From: Papaver somniferum
Lineage: Eukaryota > Streptophyta > Magnoliopsida > Ranunculales > Papaveraceae
Direction of reading: 5' to 3'
Assembly: GCF_003573695.1 (NCBI RefSeq)
Contig: NC_039360.1
Span: 64,605,911 to 64,669,910, forward strand
Length of the DNA stretch: 64,000 bases
The notes beneath the pieces are model-generated. The model ran no database searches. It worked only from the letters and a program-made list of their open reading frames with translations, and was not told the DNA's origin. Both the position numbers and the translations under genes were made by a program. Below, one piece after another: positions 43,142 through 56,311 of this stretch (positions are counted from its first letter, which is position 1; every line of letters begins with the position of its first letter).

Positions 43142-43235
43142 CTAATCATGTTACAGATTGATTTTTTTCATTTCTTAGTTGTTTCGTAATTCAATTTGCA
43201 TCGACAATATGAAGAAACTGAGATTAATTACTGTA
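43142..43235 (+). repeat. Repeat B, copy 2, right part
   Basis: AATCATGTTACAGATTGATTTT and on to about GAAGAAAC matches the reverse complement of about 3590-3675. This is the continuation of the B copy that stopped at 7790. In copy 1 the two parts are separated by only about 60 bp. Confidence 0.65.
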
Positions 43236-45541
43236 TATGAAATTGGGGTTGTGGTGATGCTGATAACATATTTGAAAATACGTTTAATAAATCCAATGAA
43301 TAAGAAAAAGATTTTTGTTTTGTGTGAACTTTTTTGTTTTGCATAATTCTACGATACATATTGATATGTACCATAGTAAAAAGTATTTCCATTCAGTGAT
43401 GCAACATGTAAAGGTAAAAATACCAATAGTTTATTTTTGATCCAATAGTACATATTGATATGTATTGAAGAAAAAAATTGATTTATTGATATGCACCCAC
43501 AAAAATAACATACGGTATGTTTTTCTACATCACATTTTAATATGTACTAGGTAATGCCCTAATTTATGGTTGAATACCCATCACAAATGTTTACTTCGGT
43601 TTTGTTCCTTTTTATTGTGCATGATCCAGCAGTGCAATTCGTTGATCCAATACATATCAATATGTACTAGATAAAACTCTAGTTTATGTTTGAATCCTAC
43701 GATACATATTGATATGTACTTAGAGAAAAGTGATTCGTTAATGCAGTACATATCAATATGAACCTAATTTATTTGGTTTTTCAATTGTAAATGATGCGGT
43801 ACATATTTGACTGTACTGACATAAACTTGGTGGTTTATGACAGTGTCAATTGCCAGAACATATTTGTATGTACTGTGGAAAGTTGGGTGCTGTTATTTTC
43901 TTTCAATAAATTTCAATACATAATTGTTGTAAAAATTGGTTTCAACCAAAAGTTTTCCAGGAAAAACTAGGTGGCCAACTGTATATTTAGTATAATACTA
44001 TAGTATGTATATATACGTACTAAGTGAAACCGTAGTACATATCGATATGTACTGAGTATACGACTCTTCAAGTTTTTACGCAATTATATCAGCAATTCGA
44101 CTACTGGAATGGTCAACACGACCAGAGCAAGATCATAATCTTTAAGCAAGTTTACCCCAGGAAAAAAAATACTATGAACTGTCAATTGATACTCCAAAGG
44201 AAATAAACAATCTTGTTTGTTAAAGGAGTGCAGAAGTAAAAACTAATTCAACCGGCAGAAGATGAATAAGAGGACCTGGAGAATGATCAATAATTGTTGT
44301 TTCTTTTCCTTATCTCTAAATACAAATGAACTGACCCTCTATTCTGAGAACCATTAGTACTAGTTGAAATAAAGTAACACAAAAAAACTAGGTGTTACAC
44401 CAAAACAAAAGGGAAGACAAACAAGTATCAGTTCTTTCAATGCAATTCATACAAAAAGTATTATCCGAACATAAATAAAATTTGTTATACCCAAAAGTAT
44501 CACAAATTACTACTTTCGAACAGATGGTATCTACTTTTAAAAGTACTATATGTTTTACTAAGAAAAACATTTTTCTCGTATGTAGTCAAAGAAAATTTTG
44601 TCTCTCTAAGCAGCAACAAATCTAAGAAAGCTTGACCGGCCTAATGTCTAGCCAAACGTCCATGACATCCTAGCAACTGCACATTTAGCAAAAACATACA
44701 AATTGTAAGTTTATTAATATTAATAATCAGTTCAATGTTACTTATAAATATATCTTAGATACATAAAAACTACAAGAAAACTCTAACTGAAGACAATTAT
44801 GCTGCATAGACAAAAGACGGTTTCCAAAGTGTGACCAAGTAAAAGGTACAAGAAACTACATTTAGTGTTGGAATCAAAACAATCAAGTGGTGTATAGGAT
44901 TTAATACATAATAGCCTTAAAGTTTGAAAATTTAGCGGTCTAAATACTCACACCAGCACTTGGAAGGATGTACAAGGTATCACATCAGTCTATCGAGAAG
45001 GCGTGCATTTATCTTAACAAATGGATACTTATAACAGCTCAGACAACACAATTTAGAGGACACAAAATAAACAAACCTTAGCATTGACACCATTACATAT
45101 CGATATGTACTGATTGAAACCCTAGTACATATTAATATGTACTGAGTATCAGATTATTCAAGTTTTTGCACTATTATATGAGCAATTGGCCTACATGCAT
45201 TGTCAACATAATCAGAGCCTGGTGAAGGTCTTCTGCTAAAATACTTATACATCCATGAACACATAGTTACCAAAGACACACCAAATTCAATCATGAATAA
45301 AAACCCAGCAATCGCATGAATAAAACTATAGGACTCATAGTAGACTTGACAAGGTTATCAATGGTGTGAAACAGTTAAAGGACTATTCCTTGTAATCAAG
45401 ATGTAATTTTAATTTTTTATTAAGAATTGAAGCAATTAATAACAATGCTAATTCTAAATGGAGAAGCTACATACTTGTATTGTCTAAGTTCAAAATCCTA
45501 CAACAGTAATACTCATCACTTGCAAATAAATAAGACAATTT
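43236..45541. repeat. Region with dispersed 20-bp palindrome-like motifs
   Basis: About 2.3 kb without a supported gene. It holds at least eleven copies or variants of the palindrome AGTACATATCGATATGTACT: near 43353, 43447, 43531, 43651, 43701, 43745, 43799, 43858, 44034 (perfect), 45094 and 45124. Spacing is irregular, from 30 bp to over 1 kb. Two sub-blocks (44030-44160 and 45090-45230) are copies of each other beyond the motif. Short ORFs show no domain. Confidence 0.6.
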
Positions 45542-48057
45542 TGTTAAAGCACTGCTCGGTCGAACTCACAAGCATTGCTATCTCAAGCTTATTTTTCAAG
45601 TTAGGTGATCAAAACTATAAGTCTTGATTTCTAATCTACTTATAGCTATGTCTCGGATTAGGATAGAATGTGTAGTTGACTTTAGACTTCACGACATTCA
45701 TCGATTGAAGACGGAGATCTACTGAGAAGAGCTTGGAGGAACTTCGTCAACAAAAGGTATGTGGAGACTAAAACTTATCTATCACTCATAAGTCTATTCT
45801 ATTCTATCTCCTATTGAGACTAAGTCATATAGCTATATATACTTTTACATTATAACACATTTGATATTTCGAGCTGAGTGTAACTCGCTTATATCTTTCT
45901 CGAAATATGTGTTGGAATCTTTTTTCTTAGCTACGTTCATCATTATTCTTAAAGAGTTTAGTTGGAAACAATTTATTTGTTGGAAACTAAATAATGAGTC
46001 AAAAGATGATCATGTGAAAAATGCCTTGAAACATCTTACATGATTTGTGTGAGACAGTCATTTAATGTCGACTCGGAATGTTTCGTATTGATCATTCGAT
46101 CACTTGAAAATTACTTATAAGTTAATAGTTTGTGTGAGACAGCTATTATCGTCTCCTAAGGAATGATTGAAATGGAAGTTTAGAATAATTAACCATTGTC
46201 CGGATATAGCAAGTATGCATACTAGCATGCAAACTGTTGTGGTATGATTCAGGTCCGGAAACCAAGTTTGCATACCAGTATGTGAACGGTTTTAACTGTT
46301 AAAGTCCGGGAACCAAGTTTGCATGCCAGTATGGGAACGGTTCTACCTGATTTGGGTCCAGGACGACAGTATGCATACCGGTTTGCAAACTATCGGACAA
46401 GACCAAAGTCCAGAACTTAAGTTTACGTACCCTTTTGCAAACTAAGTTGGTTTATGTTTTAAAATAAGCTAAATATGATTTCATACTCATGAACAAATAC
46501 ATATATAAATTAAGTAATGCAATCTTTGCAAACCGTGGCTTAATGTTCATGAATTGATTCTCTTGAATCAATCCGAGTTTGTTTCAATTGTGTCTTGTAT
46601 ACTTCTATGAGAATATAAACAATCGAACAACTTTATGAGTAACACAATTAGATTCATTTGATTATCATTTTATCTAGAAGTGTTAGATGAATGTGGTTAA
46701 TAGAAAAGTGTTCGTATGGCTAACTTCAGTTAACTATTGTTGAGCCAACTCAATATACACGTTTAGGTACGATTACCCATATCTAAATAAAGGTATATTT
46801 CATTTGTGTGTAACAAGCTAAGACCATCTAACCGTGGAGAGATATTGCTTTGATTTTAAGCAAACTTAGCTCGAATCTTAAATCAATTTTTCATCTAACG
46901 ATGAATATTGATTGTTTTATTTCAAAGCTATCAAACCCTGATTTGAAGACTATATAAGAGAAAACTCTAGTAACTGAGAAACCTAATCCCAACACCTCTT
47001 GTGTGAAACTAGTTGCGTACTAGAGTCGATTCTCCTTTAACCTAGGTTTTTCCTAAAACCATTATAGGTTAACGACTTAAAGACTTCATTGGGATTCTGA
47101 AGCCAGACCCAACTATTTTCTCTGTAGTTGTATGTTCTGATTTTACTTGTTTTATCGTATTGAGTACTATCTTCTCTAATATTGGCTCGAGATTTATCTT
47201 CGATAGGTAAGATATAAAAAGTAATCACAAAGCTCTTTGTCTCATTCTTTGTGATTCCACAATAACTTGTTCTACTATCATATAGTTAAGTTATTGTGAG
47301 GTGATTGATATTTCTAGGTTGTTCTTCGGGAATATAAGACCGGATTATCAGTTGGTTCCTGTTCACCTTGATTTATCAAAAGACGGAACAAAAACTTCGT
47401 AGGTATTTCTGTGGGAGACATATTTGTTTATAAAGTCTTCGACTTTAGGTTGTAGCAACTCTTAGTTGTGGGTGAGATCAGCTAAGGGAATCAAGTGTGT
47501 AGAGTCCTACTGGGATTCAGAGGCGTAAGGAACGCGACTGTACCTTAATCCGTGTGAGACTTGGTTAGGGCTCAACTTCATTCCAGTCCAAAGTTAACTT
47601 GTAGTAGGCTAGTGTCTGTAGCGGCTTAATACAGTGTGGTGTTCAAATCTGGACTAGTCCCAAGGTTTTTCTACATTTGCGGTTTCCTCGTTAACAAAAC
47701 TTCTAGTGTTTGTGTTATTTTTTTTCCCGCATTATATTTGTTTATATAATTGAAATATCACAGGTTATGCATAGTTCAATCAATTGGTAAATCCGACCTT
47801 TGGTTGTTGATTGAAATTGATTGACACTTGAACATTGGTTTTTGATACCGTTCAAGTTATTTCTCATATCAATCAGGCTCACAGATTTATATCTGTTCGA
47901 TTGCAGATTGTATTGAGAAATTGAGATATAACTTTTGGATGTTTTTCCTTGATTGAGTCTGAATGTATAGTTGATTCTCTTGGAATTATATTGGAGTTAG
48001 TCCATACAGATTTCCGAACGAAATATTGGGTGTGGTTGTTAGACCCCCGCCTTTTCA
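45542..48057 (+). mobile_element. Solo SIRE-type LTR
   Basis: 2516 bp from TGTTAAAGCACTGCTCGG to GACCCCCGCCTTTTCA, related to but clearly diverged from the two elements upstream. No interior sequence, PBS or polypurine tract adjoins it. Flanks AATTT (45537-45541) and AATTC (48058-48062) look like a target duplication with one mismatch, so it probably arose by LTR-LTR recombination. U3 contains a duplicated unit of about 55-60 bp (GTCCGGAAACCAAGTTTGCAT near 46252, GTCCGGGAACCAAG near 46304). TATA-like TATATAAG is at 46951. Confidence 0.82.
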
Positions 48058-48560
48058 AATTCTACTCCTTAGGAAACCATTCTTGTAAAGAAAAGCACTA
48101 AACAATTGACTTGTATAAATTAAGGAAACGCCAATTGACGCCCCCACGACCCCCAATAAGAAGTCTTAATCTACACTACAGATATTGCAAAAAAAAGAAG
48201 AAGTTGACATTCAAAATGAAAAACCCAGTACATAGACAACATGTAATGAAAAATTAGTAGATATTGGTATGCACTGTGCAAAACCTAGTAGATATTGATA
48301 TGTATAGAGTAAAACTAATAGATATTGATATGTACTCCATATAACAATTTTAATTAGTTCCAATACAATTTAGTACTATCAAATTGGAGTTGAAATCCAT
48401 TCAACTCTTATGTTACTCTTAGAGAACTATATAAATTGAGCAGTCCTATTATCGACAGGTAGAATTTGTTTCTTGTGCATAAATTACCATTCCGGCGGTG
48501 CATAACTACTAGACTACGTGTAAGGCACATAGTAACAATATACATAGTATAAAACAACTT
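48058..48560. repeat. Palindrome motifs upstream of receptor-kinase repeats
   Basis: No gene. Three variants of the palindrome-like motif (AGTAGATATTGATATGTAC type) lie at 48256, 48297 and 48317. Confidence 0.5.
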
Positions 48561-50532
48561 AAAAAGTTTGTAACTCAGTAAGAGTAAACCCAATGTCCCT
48601 AGAAATATGACCTTTCAGACCCATGGTAGATAATAGCCTGAGATAAAATTGGTTGAGTCAAATCTCCACATATTCCAAAAGTACTAAAACTAAGCTTAAG
48701 AAGTAAAAGCAGTAACTGCTAAAAGAGACATACATGGAAGAAAAAAAACACGTGTGAAATATGTGCAGACGACTCCTTCCGAACCTTCTGTGCAAGGATC
48801 TGAGCCGACCCAATTGGGGAAATGTTCTGTCACTGAATCTTGAAGGACCTCAGAATTACAAATAAAGTTGGACAAGCAATATGAATGTGAGTACAACCGA
48901 ATGGAAAAAACAGTTATTTACACATGCACATTTTATCAAAAATTATGATGCAACACAAAAATTACACACTGAGAATATGAAGAAGAAAAAAATCATAGAA
49001 ATTGCAGTTAATATACACATTTACCGAAGAAAATAAGAATCGAAAGCCTAGTAGATATTAATATGTACAGAGTAAAAACCTAGTAAATATCAGTATGTAC
49101 TTAGTGAAAATATCATAGTACATATACACATGTACTGAGAAAAACAAATTATGTACTCAATTGACAAAACAAAAGATATACTTTATATCATATACATTTA
49201 TAACTGAATCATGACAGGATGACCAGGCACGTTTCGTATTTTTTTTAGAAAAATTAACAACTGAAGCTGATTTTAATCCTGTATCCATATCCTGCTTCAC
49301 TTGATAAACATTTTAAGAGCCACAATTAGTAACCATTCAATAAAACTTAAAAATAAACATCTAAAGTAACAAAAAGAATGTAACATTAACTGATGCACGT
49401 TCAAATAGTAGACACAATCTCCCCATAAAGCCGACCTTTCATACCCATGGTAGATAATTGACTGAAATAAAATTGGTTGAATCAAGTCTCCACATACATT
49501 ATTCCAGAAGTCGAATAAAAATAAGCATAAGCATTGTAAAAGTAGTAACCGCTAAAAGAGACATGAAAAAAAAAGCACGTGATTTTATGCAGACAAGAAA
49601 ATGGCATATAGTAATGATATGCATAGTATAAAACAACTTAAAAAGTTTGTAACTTAGTAAGAGTAGACCCAATGTCCCCAGAAATCTGACATTTCAGACC
49701 GATGGTAGATAATTGACTGAGATAAAATTGGTTGAATCAAATCTCCACATATTCCAAAAGTACTAAAACTAAGCATAAGAAGTAAAAGCAATAACTGCTA
49801 AAAGAGACATACATGGAAAAAAAAACGTGTGAAATATGTGCAGATGATTCCTTCCGAACCTTCTGCGCAAGGATCTGAGCCGACCCAATTGGGGGAGTTT
49901 TCTACCACTGAATCTTGAAGGACCTCAGAACTACAAATATAATTGGAAAAACAATATGAATTTGAGTACATCATAATGGAAAAAACATTTTTATAAACAT
50001 GCACTTTTTATCAAAAATTTTGATGCAACAAAAAAATTACACACTGAGAATATGAAAAAAGAAAAAAGAATCATAGAAATTGCGGTTAATATACACATTA
50101 TCGAAGAAAACAAGAATCGAAATCCTAGTAGATATTAATATGTACTGAGTAAAAATCTAGTAAATATCGATACGTACTTAGTGAAAACCTAGTAGATATC
50201 ACAGTACATATACACATGTACTGAGAAAAGCAAATTATGTACTCAATTGACAAAACAAAAGATACTCTATATCATATACAATTATAACTAAATCATGACA
50301 GGATGACCAGGCACGTTCCGTATTTTGTTTAGAAAAATTAACAACTGAAGCTGATTTTAATCTTGTATCCATATCCTGCTTCACTTGATAAACATTTTAA
50401 GAGCCATAATTAGCAATCACTCAATAAAACTTAAAAGTAAACATATAAAGTAACAAAAAGAATGTAACATTAAACTTCAAATAGGAGACCCAATGTCCCC
50501 AGAAAGCTGACCTTTCAGACCCATGGTAGATA
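48561..50532 (-). pseudogene. Tandemly duplicated LRR receptor-kinase exon fragments
   Basis: Two units offset by about 1084 bp. On the minus strand each has an exon-like block reading SEVLQDSV, PNWVGSDPC and EGSEG(V/I)(V/I)CTY (48750-48858 and 49830-49938). A pyrimidine-rich intron ending in CAG follows, then LSTMGLKG and ISGDIG or variants (near 48570-48636 and 49654-49716). Further exon-2 remnants lie near 49430-49465 and 50500-50530. PNWVGSDPC is the N-terminal cap signature of HPCA1/LRR-VIII-1 receptor kinases, which sense signals at the plasma membrane. No signal peptide, later LRRs, membrane span or kinase is present, so this is a gene-fragment relic. Confidence 0.65.
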
Positions 50533-51427
50533 TTGAGTTTAATCTTCTCTAAGATTTTCTCGAGATTTATCTCCGATAGGTAAGATATAAAAAGTAATCA
50601 CAACAGTTTCTTCGTCTCAGACTCTTGTGATTCCGAAATAACTTCTTCTATTAATCAGTTAGGTTATTGTGAGGTAACTAATATTTCTAGGATGCTCTTC
50701 GGGAGTATAAGACCGGATTATTAGTTGTGTTTCCTGTTCACCTTGATCTTAATACGGAAACAACAAATAGAATAGAATTATCTGTGGGAGACATAATTTT
50801 TATAAGTCTTCGACTTTGGGTCGTAGCAACTTCTAGGCTGTAAAGGACGTCGGCTAGGGGAATCAAGTGCGCAGGGTCTTGCGAGATTCATGAGACATAA
50901 GGAACACGATTGTATCTTAATCGGTGTGAGACTTGGTTAGGGCTCAACTACATTCCAGTCCGAAGTTAACTTGTAGTAGGCTAGAGTCTGTAGCGGCTAA
51001 ATACAGTATGATGTTCAAGTCTGGACTAGGTCCCGGGGGTTTTCTGCATCTGCGGTTTCCTCGTTAACAAAATTTCTGGTGACTGTGTTATTTCTTTTCT
51101 GCATTATATTTTCATTATATAATTGAAATATCACAGGTTTTGTGTAGTTCAATCACAATTGATAAATCCGACCTTGTTTGTTGGATATGACTTGATTGAC
51201 ACTCGGCCATTGTTATTTGGTACAATCCGAGTTATTCTCATAATAATCAGTTCACAGATTTCTATCTATTTGATTTACTAATTTAGTTGAGAAAGAGATG
51301 AAGTTCCTTAATATATATCCTCATTGAGACTCAGTAACTTGGTGCTCCCAGAATTATATTGGAGTTTAGTCCATACAGATTGTCGAACGAAATAGTTGGG
51401 TGTGGTTGGTGTACCCCTACGTTTTCA
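50533..51427 (+). mobile_element. Truncated SIRE-type LTR, 3' part
   Basis: About 900 bp matching the last third of the solo LTR (47165-48057) and ending GTACCCCTACGTTTTCA. The 5' two-thirds are missing; the left junction falls inside the receptor-kinase exon-2 remnant. More diverged than the other LTRs. Confidence 0.75.
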
Positions 51428-51654
51428 ATATATATCATCTTATTGGTGTGTTTATGGAAGAGAGATGGTTCAAACTTGGATTCCTCAGATATTTTTACAT
51501 TTTCTAGATGACTCTTTCCAAATATGTCCCTATTTACGATAATAATATTATACTAAAAATAATTTAATATCTCTAATTTGCACCAAAAATAAGGGGTAAA
51601 ATAGGAAAGAGAATGTATATTTATAAAATTTATATAGTTTGCTTAATCTAAGAG
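51428..51654. other. Gene-free spacer
   Basis: AT-rich; no gene, repeat or RNA recognised. Confidence 0.4.
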
Positions 51655-51696
51655 ATTCTGGTCCTCCGCTTATATAACTTGGACGAAGGGAGTAAT
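51655..51696 (-). repeat. Stowaway-like MITE end
   Basis: The minus strand reads TACTCCCTTCGTCCAAGTTATATAAG, then GCGGAGGACCAGAATC. It is the same terminus family as 2813-2960. No matching opposite end found. Confidence 0.5.
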
Positions 51697-52169
51697 ATAT
51701 AACCATCTTTAAATTTCCTAGTTTCTCTTATGTGATTCTAGCGACACATTTATATATTTAAAAATAGGCATTGAAAAAGCTATAGTAACTTTTTTCTAGA
51801 AACGAAGATAGTATAAAGTTTATGATTCATGTGATATTTTTTTAATTTCAAAATATAAAATACTACATATATTTGTATTTAAATACTACTTTGTTTTTTT
51901 TCTAGGTATTAGTTTATTGAGTTTATTAACTGGAATCACGATTTAGTTTTGAAAGACATATAACGTAACATGAAGTTTTTGAACCTTCGGATTTGTATAC
52001 ACAATGCATGAAAATTTCTCCATAGACAATTCATAAAAACAAGAAACTAAATTCAAATAACAATTAAGCTCAACAATCTCATACTTTATACACTGCCACT
52101 AATGATTCTTACTGACTTGATTCTTACCCTAATTATTCATTTTAGTATGTTTTTCCGGATATTCTATAT
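51697..52169 (-). other. Transporter gene 3' flank
   Basis: Downstream of the transporter stop codon. AT-rich, probably the 3' UTR and beyond, with AATAA-type signals near 52130. No other feature. Confidence 0.45.
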
Positions 52170-54759
52170 TTAGACACCATCAACCTTAGCATTCTCAATC
52201 TTCTTTTCTCCAGCTTCTTTTGCCGTGTCATATGAAGCATGTAGACCAAAAAACACATAGTAGATCAAGAGAAAGCCAGTCCAACCTGCAAATCTGACAT
52301 ACGACATTCCATCGATGGAACCCAATAAGAAAATATTAATCGCAATTGATGCAGACGGAAGCCATGGAACTAAAGGAACTCCCCATAATTTTGGTTCCCT
52401 AGCTTGTGGTACAAAAATTCTTAACCCAAGAGTTGCTAAGAACCAAATAGGCACTGAAATCGCATAAGCAATCCAGCCACTCCCGTCTAGAGCCCAATAT
52501 AAAGCATTGGCAATCGAGGAGGAAATTATAAGGACAAGGCACAAAAGTAGTTTGTTACGATTGGTTGTTGTAGTTACATCTGTTACGTAATATCTACGAA
52601 CAAGAAGTGCAACAGCAACAAGGGAGAAAATGAAGAGTGTAGAGATAGACAGAAGATTGGAGAGGATTGGGAGACTGGTGAAGAAGGCAACAATAGCAGT
52701 CGCAACTAGCATAACAATGGTAGCATTCACGGGTGTGCCTGTTTTCTCATTTACGTTTGCTAACCATGGAGGTACCATATGTGTACGAGCAATGTGTGTC
52801 AAATACCGAGCCTGACCCACAGCACCAACAAGTAAAACAGTTGTCATGCCTTTCAGTGCTCCAGCAGCTACAATATACTTTGCCCAATCCATTCCAACAG
52901 CAGTGAACGCAACTGAATAGGGAGCATCGACATCGACCTCATAATAAGGCTGCATTAAACATAAAGTGATGGCAAGTAAACAGTAGGCTACAGTAGTAAT
53001 TACCATCGAAGCTACTAGACCAATTGGGATATCACGACCAGGATTTTTCGTTTCCTCTGCCATGGTTGAGACCGCATCGAATCCAACGTAAGCGAAGAAC
53101 AGAACAGACGATGCCTTGAAAACTCCACGAGCACCAAAAGGAGCGAAACTAGAATAGTTTTTTAAGTCGGCTTTCGTAAGACCAGCGATAATAATAAAGA
53201 GAATAACTACGACGTGGATGATTGAGGCAACGTAGTTAAAACGAGATGAACCTTTGGTGCTTTTAACCGCAAGAACACAGATGATCATGGTAATACCAAC
53301 AGCGACAGGGTCAAGATGGCCATAATCATCGGGGAGGTTGTGGACTCTTATACGAAAATCCTCAGGGTTGTGATTCAAAAGTGTGGCGAAATAAGACGTC
53401 CATGAACGTGCCACTGCAGCTCCCCCAATGACGTACTCGAGAAGAATATTACCAGCTGCAATGAAGGCCATGAAGTCTCCTAGCTCAACCCTCAAATATG
53501 CAAATGAGCCACCTAAATAACAAAATATCAAATCTAATTACTTGAATACACTAGAAGAAGAGAAATAGATGTGCACAATATGAAATAACATTATCTATCC
53601 AAATGTGACTTGTTAAAACTGGCTATGCATTATCAGTTTCCTTTGCATTAATTTTGAGATGTACTACTGTCCTATATAAAGCTGTTGTGCCTTTTGAAAA
53701 ATCATTTTTTATGGTGATATTCTCTGCACTCAGAGCCGTTTTTTAGGTTTCATCCCGTCCTAGGCCCAAAAAGTGAAAGAGGAAAAAAATCTCTTTACTA
53801 TGTGTATATGCATAATATTGACTTAATTCGCCTTTTAATGATTGTGAAAAATTGAGCTGTAAATATAAAAAAGTATTTCTTGTATGTCTTTTCTTTTAGG
53901 TTTTTGATACTACTATTAATGTTGGTTTTAAATTTTTCATATTACCAGCAAGAAACATCTTATTTGAGATAATTATGTAAAAAATATCTTATACAATATG
54001 AGCTTTTGGAATTTTATATTCCTAATATGTGATATTTGTGATTTATGTGATATTTTTACATTTCAAAATGTGAAGTACAACATTTATCTTATAACTGTAT
54101 TTGGATAGTATTTTGTTTTTATGGTGTTTTTTCCCGTATAATTTCTTACTTCAATTCATGATTTCGTTTTCATTGTTATAAATATATTAAAAGTTCCCAA
54201 GTTCTTATGAAGTTGTTAATTTTCCTTCCTGTATGATTTGTATCTGTGTAGATTAAAGAAATACAAAAAAGACAGGGCCTAATTTTTCTTGTATATGTTA
54301 TGGTCTTGTCTACACTATATTGTGAAATAAATCGTTGTATATACCTGCAACTGGGATTTCAACAGCAAATTCAGTATAACAGAAGACAGAAAGCATGGCT
54401 GAAATTCCGGAGACAACGTAAGAGAGAACCACGGCTGGACCAGCACTACTTTTAGCTTCAAGACCTGTATATACAAATATACCGGCACCAATTACAGCTC
54501 CTATGCCAAACCACATCAAATCCCACCAGTTAAGTGTTTTCTTCATTTCGTTCCCACTCTGTCCTTTAACTTCATTCAGCTCAGTTGCATCTAGTGAGCG
54601 AGTTGTGACTCTGTTAATGAACCTGGGTCCTGTTTGCTTCATTGCTTTTACATAGTTACCCCAGCTTTGAAATGATTCCTCTGGTAAGAAATCTTCTTTA
54701 CTACATGCACACCCTCTTCTTTTGACGGTTCCATCCAATCCACCGTTAGTCGGTGTCAT
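52170..54759 (-). CDS. CAT: Cationic amino acid transporter, CAT1/CAT5-like
   Basis: Two coding exons, 54759-54345 and 53512-52170, joined across a GT-AG intron (53513-54344) in phase 1, giving about 585 residues; plant CAT proteins are 570-600. The N terminus has FLPEESFQSWGNYVKAM and TRSLD. The first membrane segment carries GIGAVIGAGIFV, the substrate motif of the APC superfamily. PVAG at the exon end joins GSFAYLRVELGDF in the next, a block conserved in plant CATs. About 12-14 hydrophobic segments follow, with FFAYVGFDAVSTMAEE. It should move Lys, Arg and related amino acids into the cytosol, probably at the plasma membrane. No stop or frameshift seen, so likely functional. CAT1, CAT5 and CAT8 cannot be told apart here. 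Confidence 0.92.
53513..54344 (-). other. Intron 2 of transporter gene
   Basis: 832 bp, donor GTATATAC and acceptor TTATTTAG on the minus strand. AT-rich, no embedded gene. The join restores Gly-Gly-Ser-Phe as in other plant CATs. Confidence 0.85.
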
Positions 54760-54776
54760 GATTTTTTCACTTATAC

Positions 54777-56115
54777 CTGTCAAAGGATAAAATGAAAAAA
54801 CAAGCCTAAGATATAAGAGATTGCCGTCAAACAGGCAGTGCCTAGATACACAAGTGCCACAATAGGTACAACATTTTAGTAGCATGTCGTATCGTTTAAA
54901 AGACAAATAAATAAGTGATTGTAGATAAAAGAAATTATAAGAGGTTTGAAAATTATGCAACTTTCTTGGAAAAATATAAGGTTGCGTAATAAGATTCCAA
55001 GAAATGCCAGCTAAATGAATTCAATTGTATGTCTCAATATCTAGACTTAGACTTTATTGTTTCCTTTTGGATCGATTGATAGATGCATGCCCGGGGAAGC
55101 AATTCAAGTTTGTAGCTACCAAAGGTCAAACTTATAGGAACACTCTGCTTTGATGATAAACTACTCATACATTCAAAGCTTAGGTTAACCTATTCTTTAA
55201 AAGTGGTAGATTGTAGGGAGGATATATATATATTTCATTAGTAATCAATTTTATCTTTAGAAAATAAAATATGGGCGCGCAAAAAATGTAGAAAATTAAA
55301 TTGCGGATCCATAAAACGAAAGGTTGAAAATGAGGCCTACTTTGCGGTAAATGTCAATATGTCATGTACCCGGATGAAGTCACACTCAGTTTGCAAGTTG
55401 AAACTTGGACATCGTTGCCGTTGAACTTTGAATAAAACAGAAGACAAGACATTTTTTAAGCTACGGAGAAAACAAGATTTATCCGACTGATCTTTCTTGG
55501 TTTCATTTTGGTTTATCATGGATTTCTTTATTAAAAATAATTTAGTAATAATTGCTAATTAATGTATCTATAGAGTACTATAATGCGCGCGGCTCCAAAA
55601 GAACATGAAATACTGTGCACTAGCTGGCAATTTGGTTACTTAAGCATTATCTATCAAAATTTACGGAATCAATCCATCCGAATGCTTTCGTATGGATACT
55701 GATACCATTTTTAACTTGAAAATATAGTACTGAAAGATTAAGAACTAGTAACAGGTTTAATTAGTTGGAAAATTAAGATAAATGATCGGAAAAGCAAGTG
55801 TAGGAGATCATATCATCATATCCTTCAGTTTTCCTTGTAAAGTATTAAAAAACATGTTAAACCTCAAATGCTGTGTGGGAAATTGAACTACAGCCATCAG
55901 AAACTGATCAACTAGCCTCATCGAGCAAGACCAATTAAAGACAGACCAATGAAAACATAATACGCAACATGATACACAAAGAAAAACAGATGAGGAAACA
56001 AATATGATTATGAAGTTTGTACTGAGAAATAAAAAGAAAGAACATAAATGAAACTTGTATCATGTGGCCTAGAAATTTCCATTATACCAACACAAATAAC
56101 TATATATATACATAC
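54777..56115 (-). other. Leader intron of transporter gene (inferred)
   Basis: A probable 5' UTR intron. The acceptor TTTGACAG lies 17 bp upstream of the ATG (exon resumes at 54776), and a good donor GTATG is at 56115-56111. It contains no convincing ORF. Leader introns are common in plant transporter genes, but this one is inferred from splice signals only. Confidence 0.5.
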
Positions 56116-56278
56116 CCTGAATTTGAGGAATGGAATTGATCGATCAAAAGCCAAAGCTTATTCCAAAATTCAACAGTTCAGGAGCTGCTTATTTGCTGCT
56201 CTTTCTTAAAATGGAGGAGACCATTGAAAGAACCCAAAAACTCTGAAATTCAGAGCTAAAGCTGTCTTTGTGTGGACA
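56116..56278 (-). other. Untranslated first exon of transporter gene (inferred)
   Basis: Between the TATA box and the donor at 56115. The minus strand contains short upstream ATGs but no long frame. Transcription start estimated 25-30 bp below the TATA box. Confidence 0.45.
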
Positions 56279-56303
56279 ATGGAAACGGGAATCAAGTCGG
56301 TCT

Positions 56304-56311
56304 TATTTATA
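56304..56311 (-). promoter_or_regulatory. TATA box of transporter gene
   Basis: The minus strand reads TATAAATA. It sits just upstream of a plausible leader exon and 173 bp from the end of a hAT element. Confidence 0.55.

Noticed and set aside
45160..45330. Minus-strand membrane-like peptide (GFLFMIEFGVSLVTMCSWMYKYF)
   Set aside because: Short, no start or homologous partner exon recognised, lies in the palindrome-motif repeat region.
43353..50222. CRISPR-like array from repeated palindromes
   Set aside because: Spacing is irregular, the repeat centre varies, and the DNA is a plant nuclear sequence.
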